Assembly (NCBI GenBank): GCA_017523925.1
Contig: JAFWVQ010000001.1
Location: forward strand, 1-43,526
DNA from: Clostridia bacterium
Lineage (GTDB): Bacteria > Bacillota > Clostridia > Christensenellales > CAG-138
Direction: 5' to 3'
Length of the DNA stretch: 43,526 bases
Part shown: positions 1 through 8,529 of the stretch, one piece after another
Position numbering within the stretch: the stretch's first letter is position 1
Layout: every line of letters starts with the position of its first letter
Position numbers and translations under genes: made by a program
The notes under the pieces: model-generated
The model's input: the letters and a program-made list of their open reading frames with translations, nothing else
Told to the model about the DNA's origin: nothing
Databases searched by the model: none

Positions 1-1221
1 ATTCGCATGAAAGCAGGCTTCGGCGATCCTTTCGAGCGCATCCTCGGTGAATTCGATATGGATGCTGTCCGTCTCCAAAAGGGCGGTGTACTGCTTGATT
101 ATCGCGTTTTCGGGCGCGGTGAGTATGCGCTTATAGTCCTCGAGGGTGAGCGCGTTGAGCTTGACGGTTATCGGGAACCTGCCCTGAAGCTCTGGTATGA
201 GGTCGCTCAGCTTCGAGATATGGAAGGCGCCGGCGGCAATAAAGAGCATGTAGTTCGTTTTGACGGGGCCGTATTTCGTGTTCACGACGCTGCCCTCGAC
301 GATGGGCAGGATGTCCCTCTGAACGCCCTCCCTTGAAACGTCCGGGCCGTGTCCGCCGCCGTTTGCGGCGATCTTGTCGATCTCGTCGATGAAGATAATG
401 CCGTCCTGCTCCGCCTTTTCGATGGCCTCGCGGATGACCTCGTCCATATCGATAAGCTTATCGGCCTCCTCGTTTTCGAGGATGCGCCGTGCTTCCTTGA
501 CCGTTACTTTTCTGCGCTTGGTCTTTTTGGGGAGCAGCCCGCCGAACATCTCGTTCAGGTTCATGTCGATGCCCATGGCGATCATCTGGTCGCTGCCGCC
601 TGTTGGGTTCTCCACAACGTCGATCTCGATGACGTCGTCCTCATGCCTTCCCTCGGAAAGCTCCTTCATCAGCTTTTCGCGCTTGGTGCGCCTTCTCTGC
701 TTCTCTTCCTCGGAAACGGGCGCTATCTCGGTGCTCTTATCGGGTGCGAAAGCGCCGAAGAGCTTTTGAAGGTTCGTGAGCTGATCGTTTTCGATGGGCG
801 CCTGTGCGCCGTGCATTCCGGCAAGGATATCCACGATGCGCTGCTCCGCCGCAGCGGTCGCAGCAACGCGCACCTTCTCCTGCCATTTTGATTTAACAAG
901 GCGGATCGACGCCTCCACAAGATCGCGCACCATGGAGTCCACGTCGCGCCCAACGTAGCCGACCTCGGTGAACTTGGTGGCTTCGACCTTGACAAACGGC
1001 GCGTCCACGAGCTTTGCAAGCCTTCTCGCTATCTCGGTCTTGCCGACGCCCGTTGGACCCATCATGATGATGTTTTTCGGGATGATCTCCTCGCGAAGCT
1101 CCTCGGGAAGGCGGCTTCTTCTATACCTGTTGCGAAGCGCTATCGCAACGGTGCGCTTTGCATCGTCCTGCCCGATAATGTATTTATCGAGCGCCTCGAC
1201 TATCTGTTTGGGAGTGAGCAT
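1..1221 (-). CDS. hslU: ATP-dependent protease ATPase subunit HslU (ClpY), C-terminus cut by window edge
   Basis: AAA+ unfoldase of the HslUV protease. It unfolds cytoplasmic proteins and feeds them to the HslV peptidase. The visible 407 residues begin [18 protein letters not shown], the usual HslU N-terminus. Walker A GPTGVGKT lies at about residues 55-62, an acidic and charged insertion (I domain) at about 110-240, and Walker [10 protein letters not shown] near residue 275. The start is chosen because a strong GGAGGAGG ribosome site lies just upstream, inside the last codons of hslV, which implies translational coupling. The reading frame is still open at base 1, so roughly the last 50-60 residues, including the C-terminal tail that activates HslV, lie outside. 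It is the last visible gene of the dprA-topA-trmFO-hslV-hslU block. Identification is secure. Confidence 0.97.
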   Translation of the reverse strand, partial: MLTPKQIVEALDKYIIGQDDAKRTVAIALRNRYRRSRLPEELREEIIPKNIIMMGPTGVGKTEIARRLAKLVDAPFVKVEATKFTEVGYVGRDVDSMVRDLVEASIRLVKSKWQEKVRVAATAAAEQRIVDILAGMHGAQAPIENDQLTNLQKLFGAFAPDKSTEIAPVSEEEKQRRRTKREKLMKELSEGRHEDDVIEIDVVENPTGGSDQMIAMGIDMNLNEMFGGLLPKKTKRRKVTVKEARRILENEEADKLIDMDEVIREAIEKAEQDGIIFIDEIDKIAANGGGHGPDVSREGVQRDILPIVEGSVVNTKYGPVKTNYMLFIAAGAFHISKLSDLIPELQGRFPITVKLNALTLEDYKRILTAPENAIIKQYTALLETDSIHIEFTEDALERIAEACFHAN

Positions 1222-1227
1222 ATTTTC

Positions 1228-1761
1228 TTATACCTCCTCCACCGTGATATTGGAATTCGTGTAAACGCAGATCTCCGAAGCGATCAGAAGGCTCTTTTTC
1301 GCGATCTCCGCCGCCGAAAGCTCGGTATTATCCTTGAGCGCCCTTGCCGCCGCAAGCGCGTACATGCCGCCGCTGCCGATCGCGGCAACGCCGTCGTCGG
1401 GCTCGATGACCTCGCCCGTTCCCGATACTATCAGAAGATCGGTCTCGTTTGCGCATATAAGCAGCGCCTCGAGCTTGCGCATGACCTTGTCGTTTCGCCA
1501 ATCCTGCGCAAGATCCACAGCGGCGCGCCTGAGGCTGCCTCCGTGGAAGGTGAGCTTGCCCTCGAAGCGGTCGCAGAGCGTGAAAGCATCCGCAACGCCG
1601 CCCGCGAAGCCGACCACGACCTTATCGTTATAGATGCGGCGAACCTTCTTCGCCGAATGCTTCATTACCGTGCTTTCGCCGAGCGTGACCTGTCCGTCCC
1701 CCGCTACGGCGGTTTTGCCGTTCTTCTGAACGGCCACTATAGTCGTTCCTCTTATTTCCAT
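1228..1761 (-). CDS. hslV: ATP-dependent protease peptidase subunit HslV (ClpQ)
   Basis: Proteasome-like N-terminal threonine peptidase that forms the proteolytic core of HslUV. The protein has 177 residues, normal for the family. After the short propeptide MEIRG comes [23 protein letters not shown], matching the conserved start of mature HslV. The first Thr after the propeptide would be the catalytic nucleophile, as in other HslV proteins. GDGQVTLG and a later GSGG are conserved family motifs. The start codon overlaps the end of trmFO by 10 bases, and the stop lies 6 bases before hslU, so the three genes are almost certainly one transcript. In many Bacillota a xerC gene sits between trmFO and hslV. 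Here it is absent. Confidence 0.97.
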   Translation of the reverse strand: MEIRGTTIVAVQKNGKTAVAGDGQVTLGESTVMKHSAKKVRRIYNDKVVVGFAGGVADAFTLCDRFEGKLTFHGGSLRRAAVDLAQDWRNDKVMRKLEALLICANETDLLIVSGTGEVIEPDDGVAAIGSGGMYALAAARALKDNTELSAAEIAKKSLLIASEICVYTNSNITVEEV

Positions 1762-3071
1762 ATTCCGTCCTCAATGATCAGATTATCTATTTCGTTGAGC
1801 GCCCTTTCGGATATGAGCGAGTATCTTTTGAGCTTATCCCTCGGCGCGTTCTCAAGGCTTTCCATTATGCCGAAATTGATATTCATCGGCTGGAACGAGC
1901 CTCCGTTGTATTCGCTGACATAGTGCGCAAGCGCTCCTATGGCGGTTTTCCTTGTAAAGTCTATGCGACCAAGCCCCTTGAGCTTCCTTGCAAGGCAGAG
2001 CGCCGCGTAAAAGCCGCTCGATGCGCTCTCGATATAGCCCTCAACGCCCGTTATCTGCCCCGCGAAGAACACGCCGCTTTTTTCGCGAAGCTCGTATTCG
2101 CTCGTCAGATGCTTGGGCGATCTGAGGTAGGAATTGCGGTGCATCACGCCGTAGCGCATGAACTCCGCATTCTCAAGCCCCGGGATCATGCCGAACACGC
2201 GGCGCTGCTCGGGGAACTTGAGGTTGGTTTGAAAGCCGACGATGTTATACAGCGTGCCCTCGGCGTTATCCTGCCGAAGCTGAACGACCGCATAGGGCTT
2301 TTTGCCGTCGCTCGCGGTGAGATCGGTTAGCCCGACCGGCTTCATCGGCCCGAACGCGAGCGTTTGATCGCCCCTTCGCGCCATGACTTCTACCGGCATG
2401 CAGCCCTCGAAAACGCTTTTATCCTCGAAGCCGTGCAGGGGTATCGTTTCGGCCGAAGCGAGCGCGCGAACGAAGGTGAAATACTCGAGCATTGTCATCG
2501 GGCAGTTCAGATAGTCGCTTCCGCGATCGTATCTTGAAGCCCTTTTGACCTTGTTCATATCGAGCGATTCGAGCGTTACGATCGGCGCGGCCGCGTCGAA
2601 GAAATGCAGGCTGTCGCCAAGCAGCGATTCGATACTCTTCATCAATTCGCCGTCGGTCAACGGGCCGGTCGCGATGATGACCGGCGCATCGGGAACGCTC
2701 GTGACCTCCTCCGAAAGAAGCTCGATATTCGGATCGCTCTTTATGCGCTCCGTGACCATGCGGGAAAAGCCTTCCCTATCCACCGCGAGCGCTCCGCCCG
2801 CGGGAACGCGGGTCGCATCCGCGCATTCCATCACGAGCGAACCGAGCCTGCGAAGCTCCTCCTTGAGAAGGCCGACGGCGTTGTCGAGCTTATCCGAGCG
2901 CAGGGAATTGGAGCACACGAGCTCGCAAAGGTCGTTTGACTTATGCGCGGGGCTGTGCTTTTCGGGCTTCATCTCGTAAAGCCGCACCCTTATTCCCATC
3001 CTCGAGAGCGTATGCGCGGCCTCACAGCCCGCGAGCCCCGCTCCGATGACGCTTGCGCTCAGCTTTTCCAA
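1752..3071 (-). CDS. trmFO: Folate- and FAD-dependent tRNA (uracil-54-C5)-methyltransferase TrmFO
   Basis: Makes m5U54 (ribothymidine) in the T-loop of tRNAs, using methylene-tetrahydrofolate and FADH2. An FAD-binding dinucleotide motif [12 protein letters not shown] stands at residues 6-17, followed by the GidA-like motifs [13 protein letters not shown] and, near the C-terminus, [13 protein letters not shown] start it at a TTG at 3071: the upstream extension has no family similarity, AGGAGG lies 6-7 bases before the TTG, and this gives 439 residues, the family's usual length. The TTG directly follows the topA stop codon, so translation is coupled. The 3' end overlaps hslV by 10 bases. Identification is secure; the TTG start is inferred. 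Confidence 0.95.
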   Translation of the reverse strand: MEKLSASVIGAGLAGCEAAHTLSRMGIRVRLYEMKPEKHSPAHKSNDLCELVCSNSLRSDKLDNAVGLLKEELRRLGSLVMECADATRVPAGGALAVDREGFSRMVTERIKSDPNIELLSEEVTSVPDAPVIIATGPLTDGELMKSIESLLGDSLHFFDAAAPIVTLESLDMNKVKRASRYDRGSDYLNCPMTMLEYFTFVRALASAETIPLHGFEDKSVFEGCMPVEVMARRGDQTLAFGPMKPVGLTDLTASDGKKPYAVVQLRQDNAEGTLYNIVGFQTNLKFPEQRRVFGMIPGLENAEFMRYGVMHRNSYLRSPKHLTSEYELREKSGVFFAGQITGVEGYIESASSGFYAALCLARKLKGLGRIDFTRKTAIGALAHYVSEYNGGSFQPMNINFGIMESLENAPRDKLKRYSLISERALNEIDNLIIEDGIWK

Positions 3072-3072
3072 A

Positions 3073-5184
3073 TCAATCCTCCTGCTCCTGCTGCTTTTTG
3101 CCCTCGCCGCGCTTGATATAGCCGCAGTCCTTATCCTCACAGGCGACGTATCTGCCGTTGACCCTTATCTTCTGAACGAGCATCTTGCCGCACTTGGGGC
3201 AGGCTTCGCCGGTGGGGCGATCCCACGAAACGTAATCGCAATCCGGGTAGCGCTCGCAGCCGTAGAACGCCTTGCCCTTCTTGCCTGTGCGCTTGATGAT
3301 ATCCGCGCCGCACTTGGGGCATTTAACGCCGATCTTATCGAGTATCGCCTTGGTGTTTTTGCAGGTGGGGTAGTTCGGGCAGGCAAGGAATCTTCCGAAT
3401 CTGCCCTCCTTATAGACCATCATCGCGCCGCATTTTTCGCAGGGGATATCCGAAACCTCGGGCTTGAGCTCCACGCGCTCAACGCTTTCAAACGCCTTGT
3501 CGAGCGACTCCTTGAAGGGAGCGTAGAAATCGGCGATGATATTCTGCCAGCGCTCCTTGCCCTCCTCCACGGAGTCCAGGCGCGATTCCATGCCTGCGGT
3601 GAACTTAACGTCCACTATGCGGGCGAAATTATCCTCCATGAGCTTGTTTACGATGAAGCCGAGCTCGGTGGGGATGAGCTGTTTCTTCTCTTTTTCAACG
3701 TAGCCCCTCTCGATGATGGTCGAGATGGTGGGCGAATAGGTGCTCGGACGGCCTATGCCGAGCTCCTCGAGCGTTTTAACGAGCGACGCCTCGGTGTAGC
3801 GCGGCGGGGGCTCGGTGAAGTTCTGCTTGGGGGTGATGCCCATGAACTTGGGGTGATCGCCCTCGCTCATGGCGGGAAGGTTGGCGCTTCCGCCCTCCTC
3901 CTCGTCCTCATCCGCGCTCTTATACACGGCGGTGAAGCCGTCGAACAGCGTTCTTGAGCCGGTGGTGCGGTAGGAGCAGACCTCGCTCGTTTCGGTGTCG
4001 ATACTGACGGTGGTGGTCTCTATAAGCGCCTCGCTCATCTGGCTTGCAAGGAAGCGCTCGTAGATGAGCTTATAGAGCTTGTACTGCCCGGGCTCGAGCG
4101 AATCCTTGATGGATGCGGGCGTTAGGGTGACGTCGGTGGGGCGGATCGCCTCGTGCGCATCCTGCGCGCCGTTCCTGCCCTTATAGAAATTCGGCTTTTC
4201 GGGTACGTATTTATCGCCGAACTTCTCGGCGATGAACGCCCTCGCCGCCGCCTGCGCCTCGGCGGAGATGCGGACGGAGTCCGTTCGCATATAGGTGATG
4301 AGACCGATGCTGCCCTTGCCCTTGATATTTATGCCCTCGTAGAGCTGCTGGGCGCAGAGCATCGTGCGCTTGGGCGGCATGCCCGCCCTGTTTGAAGCAT
4401 CCTGAAGCATGGAGCTTGTGGTGTACGGCGCAGGCGCATGGCGTAGCTTCTTGGCGGTCTTGACACCGCTTACGACGTAGCTTGCGCCGTCCGAAAGCTC
4501 GACCACGCGCTTTGCATCGGCTTCGTTTTTGAGCTCGGTCTTTTTGCCGTTCATGCCGTAGAACTTGGCCTCGAAATTATGCCTGCCGTGGTGGAGCTTC
4601 ACGGATATCGTCCAATACTCCTTGGGTATGAAGTCCTGTATCTCCCTTTCGCGGTCGCAGATGATCTTGGTGGTGACGCTCTGCACCCTGCCTGCCGAGA
4701 GGCCCTTTTTGACCTTGACCCAAAGAAGCGGGCTGAGCTTATAGCCCAACAGGCGGTCGAGCACGCGCCTTGCCTGCTGCGCATCCACAAGGCTCAGGTC
4801 GATGCTGCGGGGGGATTTGATCGATTTTTGGATAACGCTCTTGGTGATCTCGTTGAAAACGATGCGGCATTTCGCGGAAGGATCGAGTTTGAGCATGCTT
4901 GCAAGATGCCATGAGATCGCCTCGCCCTCGCGATCGGGGTCGGTTGCGAGATACACGTGCGAGGCGGCCTTCGCCTCCCTGCGTATCTTCTCGATAACGT
5001 CGCCCCTGCCGCGCAGGGTGATGTATTTGGGTTCGAAATCGGCGTCCACGTCCACGCCGAGCTGACTCTTGGGAAGATCGCGCACGTGACCGTTTGACGC
5101 GATGACCTTGTATTTTGAGCCGAGATACTTTTCGATCGTTTTTGCCTTCGAAGGGGACTCAACGATTATCAGATTCTCTGCCAT
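3073..5184 (-). CDS. topA: DNA topoisomerase I
   Basis: Type IA topoisomerase that relaxes negative supercoils through a transient 5'-phosphotyrosine link. The N-terminal Toprim domain has LIIVESPSKAKTIEKYLG and the metal-binding motif DPDREGE near residue 85. The active-site tyrosine lies in GLITYMRTDS around residue 298. The C-terminus has three CxxC...C zinc ribbons (CEKCG, CPKCG, CPKCG), each closed by a paired cysteine motif, followed by a basic tail GKKQQ. The ATG at 5184 is preferred over an upstream in-frame start because GGAGGAAAT precedes it directly and MAENLIIVES matches the family N-terminus. Length is 703 residues, normal for the family. It is followed immediately by trmFO. Confidence 0.97.
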   Translation of the reverse strand: MAENLIIVESPSKAKTIEKYLGSKYKVIASNGHVRDLPKSQLGVDVDADFEPKYITLRGRGDVIEKIRREAKAASHVYLATDPDREGEAISWHLASMLKLDPSAKCRIVFNEITKSVIQKSIKSPRSIDLSLVDAQQARRVLDRLLGYKLSPLLWVKVKKGLSAGRVQSVTTKIICDREREIQDFIPKEYWTISVKLHHGRHNFEAKFYGMNGKKTELKNEADAKRVVELSDGASYVVSGVKTAKKLRHAPAPYTTSSMLQDASNRAGMPPKRTMLCAQQLYEGINIKGKGSIGLITYMRTDSVRISAEAQAAARAFIAEKFGDKYVPEKPNFYKGRNGAQDAHEAIRPTDVTLTPASIKDSLEPGQYKLYKLIYERFLASQMSEALIETTTVSIDTETSEVCSYRTTGSRTLFDGFTAVYKSADEDEEEGGSANLPAMSEGDHPKFMGITPKQNFTEPPPRYTEASLVKTLEELGIGRPSTYSPTISTIIERGYVEKEKKQLIPTELGFIVNKLMEDNFARIVDVKFTAGMESRLDSVEEGKERWQNIIADFYAPFKESLDKAFESVERVELKPEVSDIPCEKCGAMMVYKEGRFGRFLACPNYPTCKNTKAILDKIGVKCPKCGADIIKRTGKKGKAFYGCERYPDCDYVSWDRPTGEACPKCGKMLVQKIRVNGRYVACEDKDCGYIKRGEGKKQQEQED

Positions 5185-5267
5185 ATTTCCTCCTATGTTG
5201 ACCGCCCGGCGCAAAGCGCCTTTGGCGTGAGATTGCGATTTTTCGTTTATTTTACGGTATTATCCGT

Positions 5268-6392
5268 TCATTCAGCCGAATAGACTCTGCCCGGCAACTG
5301 TTTTATTAAACCCGAAAATTCCAGTTCTGTCAAGTGCAGATTGAGTCTTTCGACCGAAATACCGGTTTTTTCCAGCAGCTCGTCGAAGCTTTTTTCGCCG
5401 AGAAGGAGCTGCTCGTAAACCTGCTTTTGAGCTTCATCAAGCTGCGGCATAGCCTTCCGAGCGCCGGAAGCCGCAGGCGCATTTTCGCCGACCTTTGCAT
5501 CGAGCCCGAGCATGCCGATAAGGTCCTCGGCGCCGTACACGGGCTGCGCCCAGCCCTTTTTGAGCATATCGTTCGTGCCGCAGTTGAGCTGCTCGGTTAT
5601 CCTGCACGGAACCGCGTACACGTCCCTCCCCTGCTCGAGCGCGCAGGAGACGGTGATCATCGTGCCGCTCTTTTTGCCCGCCTCCACAACGAGCAGCGCG
5701 CCCGAAATGCCGCTTATTATGCGGTTGCGCATCGGGAAGGAATACTGCGTTGCCTTGGTTCGCGGGAGGTATTCGCTGAGGAGCACGCCGCGCTCGAGTA
5801 TCCTTTCGAGCGTTTTCTGCGTGTTGTCGTTCTTATTCACGAGCACGCCCTGCCCCAGCACTGCCGCCGTCGGGAAGGGATTGTTCCCCGCCTTGAGCGC
5901 GCCCTCGTGGGCATAGCTGTCGCATCCGTAGGCGAGGCCGGAGATGACTGTCGCGCCGGCTTCGGCGAGGCTTCTGCCCATCAGATCGGCAACGGTCCGC
6001 CCGTAGTCCGAGCATCTGCGCGTTCCGACCACCGAAACGGGCAGCTCGATGCCCCGAAGCGCCGCCGCGCCGCGCGCATACAGCACGAAGGGCGGATCGG
6101 GGATATTCGCAAGCCGCCAGGGGTAGACGGAGCTCGAGCCCGTTATGGCGATCACCCCGTCCCTTTCAAGGCCCGCGATGAATTCGTCGAGATAGCTCTC
6201 GTTTGCGCAGAGCGCTATTCGCCGCCTCTTGTCCATGCCGAGGCTGCCGTAATCCGCGCTGCCGGAATTGACGCGTTCGAACGTTTCGGGCAGACCGCCG
6301 TTTGCTTCGACGAACTGCATGCCCGTTCGCGCCGCGCCCTCGAAGGCGAGGCTCATGAAGATATTCAGCCTGTCCTCTTTTGAGTAGATCAT
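5268..6392 (-). CDS. dprA: DNA-processing protein DprA (Smf)
   Basis: Binds incoming single-stranded DNA and loads RecA during natural transformation; also found widely in non-competent bacteria. The Rossmann-like DprA core spans about residues 95-300 with VVGTRRCSDYGR, ISGLAYGCDSYAH and SGTMITVSCALEQGRDVYAVP. A C-terminal winged-helix segment (about residues 310-374) ends in LIKQLPGRVYSAE. The start at 6392 (MIYSKEDRLN) lies one base after the stop codon of the yifB reading frame, so the two are coupled; a start 24 bases further upstream would overlap yifB. Length is 374 residues. Pairing with yifB/comM and topA is usual in Bacillota. Confidence 0.95.
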   Translation of the reverse strand: MIYSKEDRLNIFMSLAFEGAARTGMQFVEANGGLPETFERVNSGSADYGSLGMDKRRRIALCANESYLDEFIAGLERDGVIAITGSSSVYPWRLANIPDPPFVLYARGAAALRGIELPVSVVGTRRCSDYGRTVADLMGRSLAEAGATVISGLAYGCDSYAHEGALKAGNNPFPTAAVLGQGVLVNKNDNTQKTLERILERGVLLSEYLPRTKATQYSFPMRNRIISGISGALLVVEAGKKSGTMITVSCALEQGRDVYAVPCRITEQLNCGTNDMLKKGWAQPVYGAEDLIGMLGLDAKVGENAPAASGARKAMPQLDEAQKQVYEQLLLGEKSFDELLEKTGISVERLNLHLTELEFSGLIKQLPGRVYSAE

Positions 6393-6393
6393 A

Positions 6394-7922
6394 TCAGCTT
6401 CCCCAATACTTGGCATCCAGCGAACGGTACTGAAGCGCCTCGGCTATGCACTCCGCGCCGATGTCGGGCTTTTCGGCCATATCGGCGATGGTCCTTGCGA
6501 CCTTTATCAGCCGCGTGTACGCCCTTGCGGAGAGGTTCAGGCGATCGAAGCTCATCGCAAGCAGCTTTTCTGCGCCCGCGTCGAGCCTGCAATACTCCTT
6601 TATCTGCTTCGAGCCCATCTGGGAGTTGCAGAGGATGCCGTCCTCACGGAAGCGCTCGCGCTGTATCCTTCTTGCGTTCTCAACGCGCTCGCGAACCGCA
6701 CTCGATGGCTCCCCGCCGCCTTGGAGGCAAGCTCCTCATACGGGACCTCGGTCATCTCGATATGAAGATCGATGCGGTCGAGCAGCGGGCCGCTGATGCG
6801 GTTGCGGTAGCGCTCGATCTGAAACTGCGTGCAGCGGCAGCGGGTCTGCTTGGAGCCGTAATTGCCGCAGGGGCAGGGATTCATCGCCGCAACGAGCATG
6901 AAATCCGCCGGATACTGCGCCTTTGCGGCCGCTCTTGTGACGGTCACGAACCCGTCCTCAAGGGGCTGGCGCAGCGCTTCGAGCGCCGATTTGGAGAATT
7001 CCGGGAGCTCGTCGAGGAAGAGTATGCCATAATGCGCGAGGCTGATCTCGCCGGGCAGCGCCTTCGTGCCGCCGCCGACGAGCGCTGGTATGGACGCGCT
7101 GTGATGGGGCGAGCGGAACGGGCGGGTGGTAACGAGCCCGCCGGAGTTTCGAAGCAGCCCCGCCACGGAATGGATCTTGGTTATCTCCAGCGCCTCCTCG
7201 CCCGAAAGCTCGGGAAGTATCGAGGGGATGCTGCGCGCAAGCATGGTCTTGCCCGAGCCGGGCGTGCCGATCATGAGGATATTGTGGTTGCCCGCAACGG
7301 CGACCTCGGCGGCGCGCTTCGCCGCCTGCTGCCCCTTAATCAGCGCGAAGTCCGATTCATACTCCCTTCGCTCGCTGCTCCAGCTCGTGAACGGCTGCGG
7401 CTCGATCCTCTTGAGACCGCGCAGGAAGAGCACGGCTTCGCTCAGGCTTTCGACCGGGATGATGCTCGCGCCCTCGATTATAGCCGCTTCCTCCGCATTC
7501 ACCTTCGGAAGCATGATATGCGTATATCCGCGCTCGCAGGCGTCTATGACCATCGGGAGCACGCCGCTGATGCCGCGCACGCTGCCGTCGAGCGCGAGCT
7601 CGCCGAGGATCAGCCATTTCTCCGCATACGCCTTGGGCAGCTCGCCGTCCGCCGCAAGTATGCCGATGGCGATCGGCAGGTCGTACACCGAGCCCTCCTT
7701 GCGCACGTCCGCAGGAGCGAGGTTCACGACGATGCGCTTTTGCGGGAAGGTGAAGCCCGAATTGACTATCGCCGAATGCACGCGCTCCTTGGACTCCTTG
7801 ACGGCGTTGTCCGGCAGGCCTACGGTGTCGTATGAGGCGCCGCCAAAGGTCAGGTCGGTCTCCACCGCAACAGGGTATCCAATGAGCCCCGAAAGCGCAT
7901 AGCTTGTTATCCTTGCGAGCAT
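6394..7922 (-). pseudogene. yifB: YifB/ComM family Mg-chelatase-like AAA+ ATPase, interrupted by one frameshift
   Basis: Member of the ComM/YifB family; ComM is a hexameric helicase that promotes branch migration during transformation. The N-terminal part begins [21 protein letters not shown] and includes the Lon-like ChlI domain. Walker [11 protein letters not shown] and Walker [12 protein letters not shown] follow, then NPCPCGNYG. The frame is lost after [12 protein letters not shown]. The remaining part (from about residue 405, through [20 protein letters not shown], to KYWGS) continues in the next frame. Adding one C to the plus-strand CCCC run at 6711-6714 restores one continuous ORF of about 509 residues, the normal family size. 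All catalytic motifs are otherwise intact, so this may be a sequencing error or a very recent mutation. Confidence 0.9.
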
Positions 7923-8013
7923 TTTCATTCCTTTCTCCGCCGCGTGAAGCACGGAAAAGCCGGTTTACGCATTCGCGGGGATACGAACGCCGCACCCCCG
8001 CAAAAAAACATTG

Positions 8014-8508
8014 TTATGACTTGATTTTTTCGTCTTTACCCTTGAAAACGAAGAGCTTGTTGAGAACGAAGTTGACGAAAATACAGATCACCGTTGCAAA
8101 CAGCGAGCAGAACAGCCTGCCGTCGATGAATCTATGCATCCATTCGGGAAGCGCAAGGCGCATCCACCAATCGTCGAGGTTCAGCACATCGGTGAACAGC
8201 CATATCAGGCCAAGCGAGATCAAAAGCACGGCGATATTCACGGCGATGAAGCTGATTATCTCGCGCTTATCCTGCTTGCGCTCCTCGCGGAACGTCCAGC
8301 GGCTGTTTAAAATATAGCTGTTCAGAACGCCGCAGGCATAGCCGACGATTTTCGCGAAATAGGTTATCCAGCTTCCGCTCGCGAAGAGCCCGAGCAGCTT
8401 AGTGAGTCCTATATTCACGATCATATCCACGACCGTGTTGCTTATGCCGACGAGTCCGAACTTTATGAACTGTATCAGGCTTTTTTTGCCCGTATTGGTG
8501 TTTTCCAT
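8014..8508 (-). CDS. GtrA-like membrane protein, probable polyprenyl-linked sugar flippase
   Basis: Small polytopic membrane protein of 164 residues. Four hydrophobic segments are visible: about residues 15-35 (FIKFGLVGISNTVVDMIVNI), 45-65 (YFAKIVGYACGVLNSYI), 85-108 and 130-155. FxxVGxxxTxxD near the N-terminus and NxxLNxxWTF in the middle fit the GtrA family, whose members help move or supply undecaprenyl-phosphate-linked sugars for cell-surface glycosylation. It sits 21 bases downstream of the PMT mannosyltransferase gene on the same strand, which suggests that it supplies the lipid-linked sugar donor to that enzyme. The sugar itself cannot be read from the sequence. Confidence 0.85.
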   Translation of the reverse strand: MENTNTGKKSLIQFIKFGLVGISNTVVDMIVNIGLTKLLGLFASGSWITYFAKIVGYACGVLNSYILNSRWTFREERKQDKREIISFIAVNIAVLLISLGLIWLFTDVLNLDDWWMRLALPEWMHRFIDGRLFCSLFATVICIFVNFVLNKLFVFKGKDEKIKS

Positions 8509-8529
8509 TTCATCTTACCTCGCTTAGCA

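Noticed and set aside
3046..3957. 303-aa ORF on the plus strand
   Set aside because: It is antisense to topA, whose zinc ribbons are unambiguous. The long frame is a side effect of the high GC content.
6495..7835. 446-aa ORF on the plus strand
   Set aside because: It is antisense to yifB/comM, has an Arg/Ala-rich composition typical of shadow frames and no family motif.
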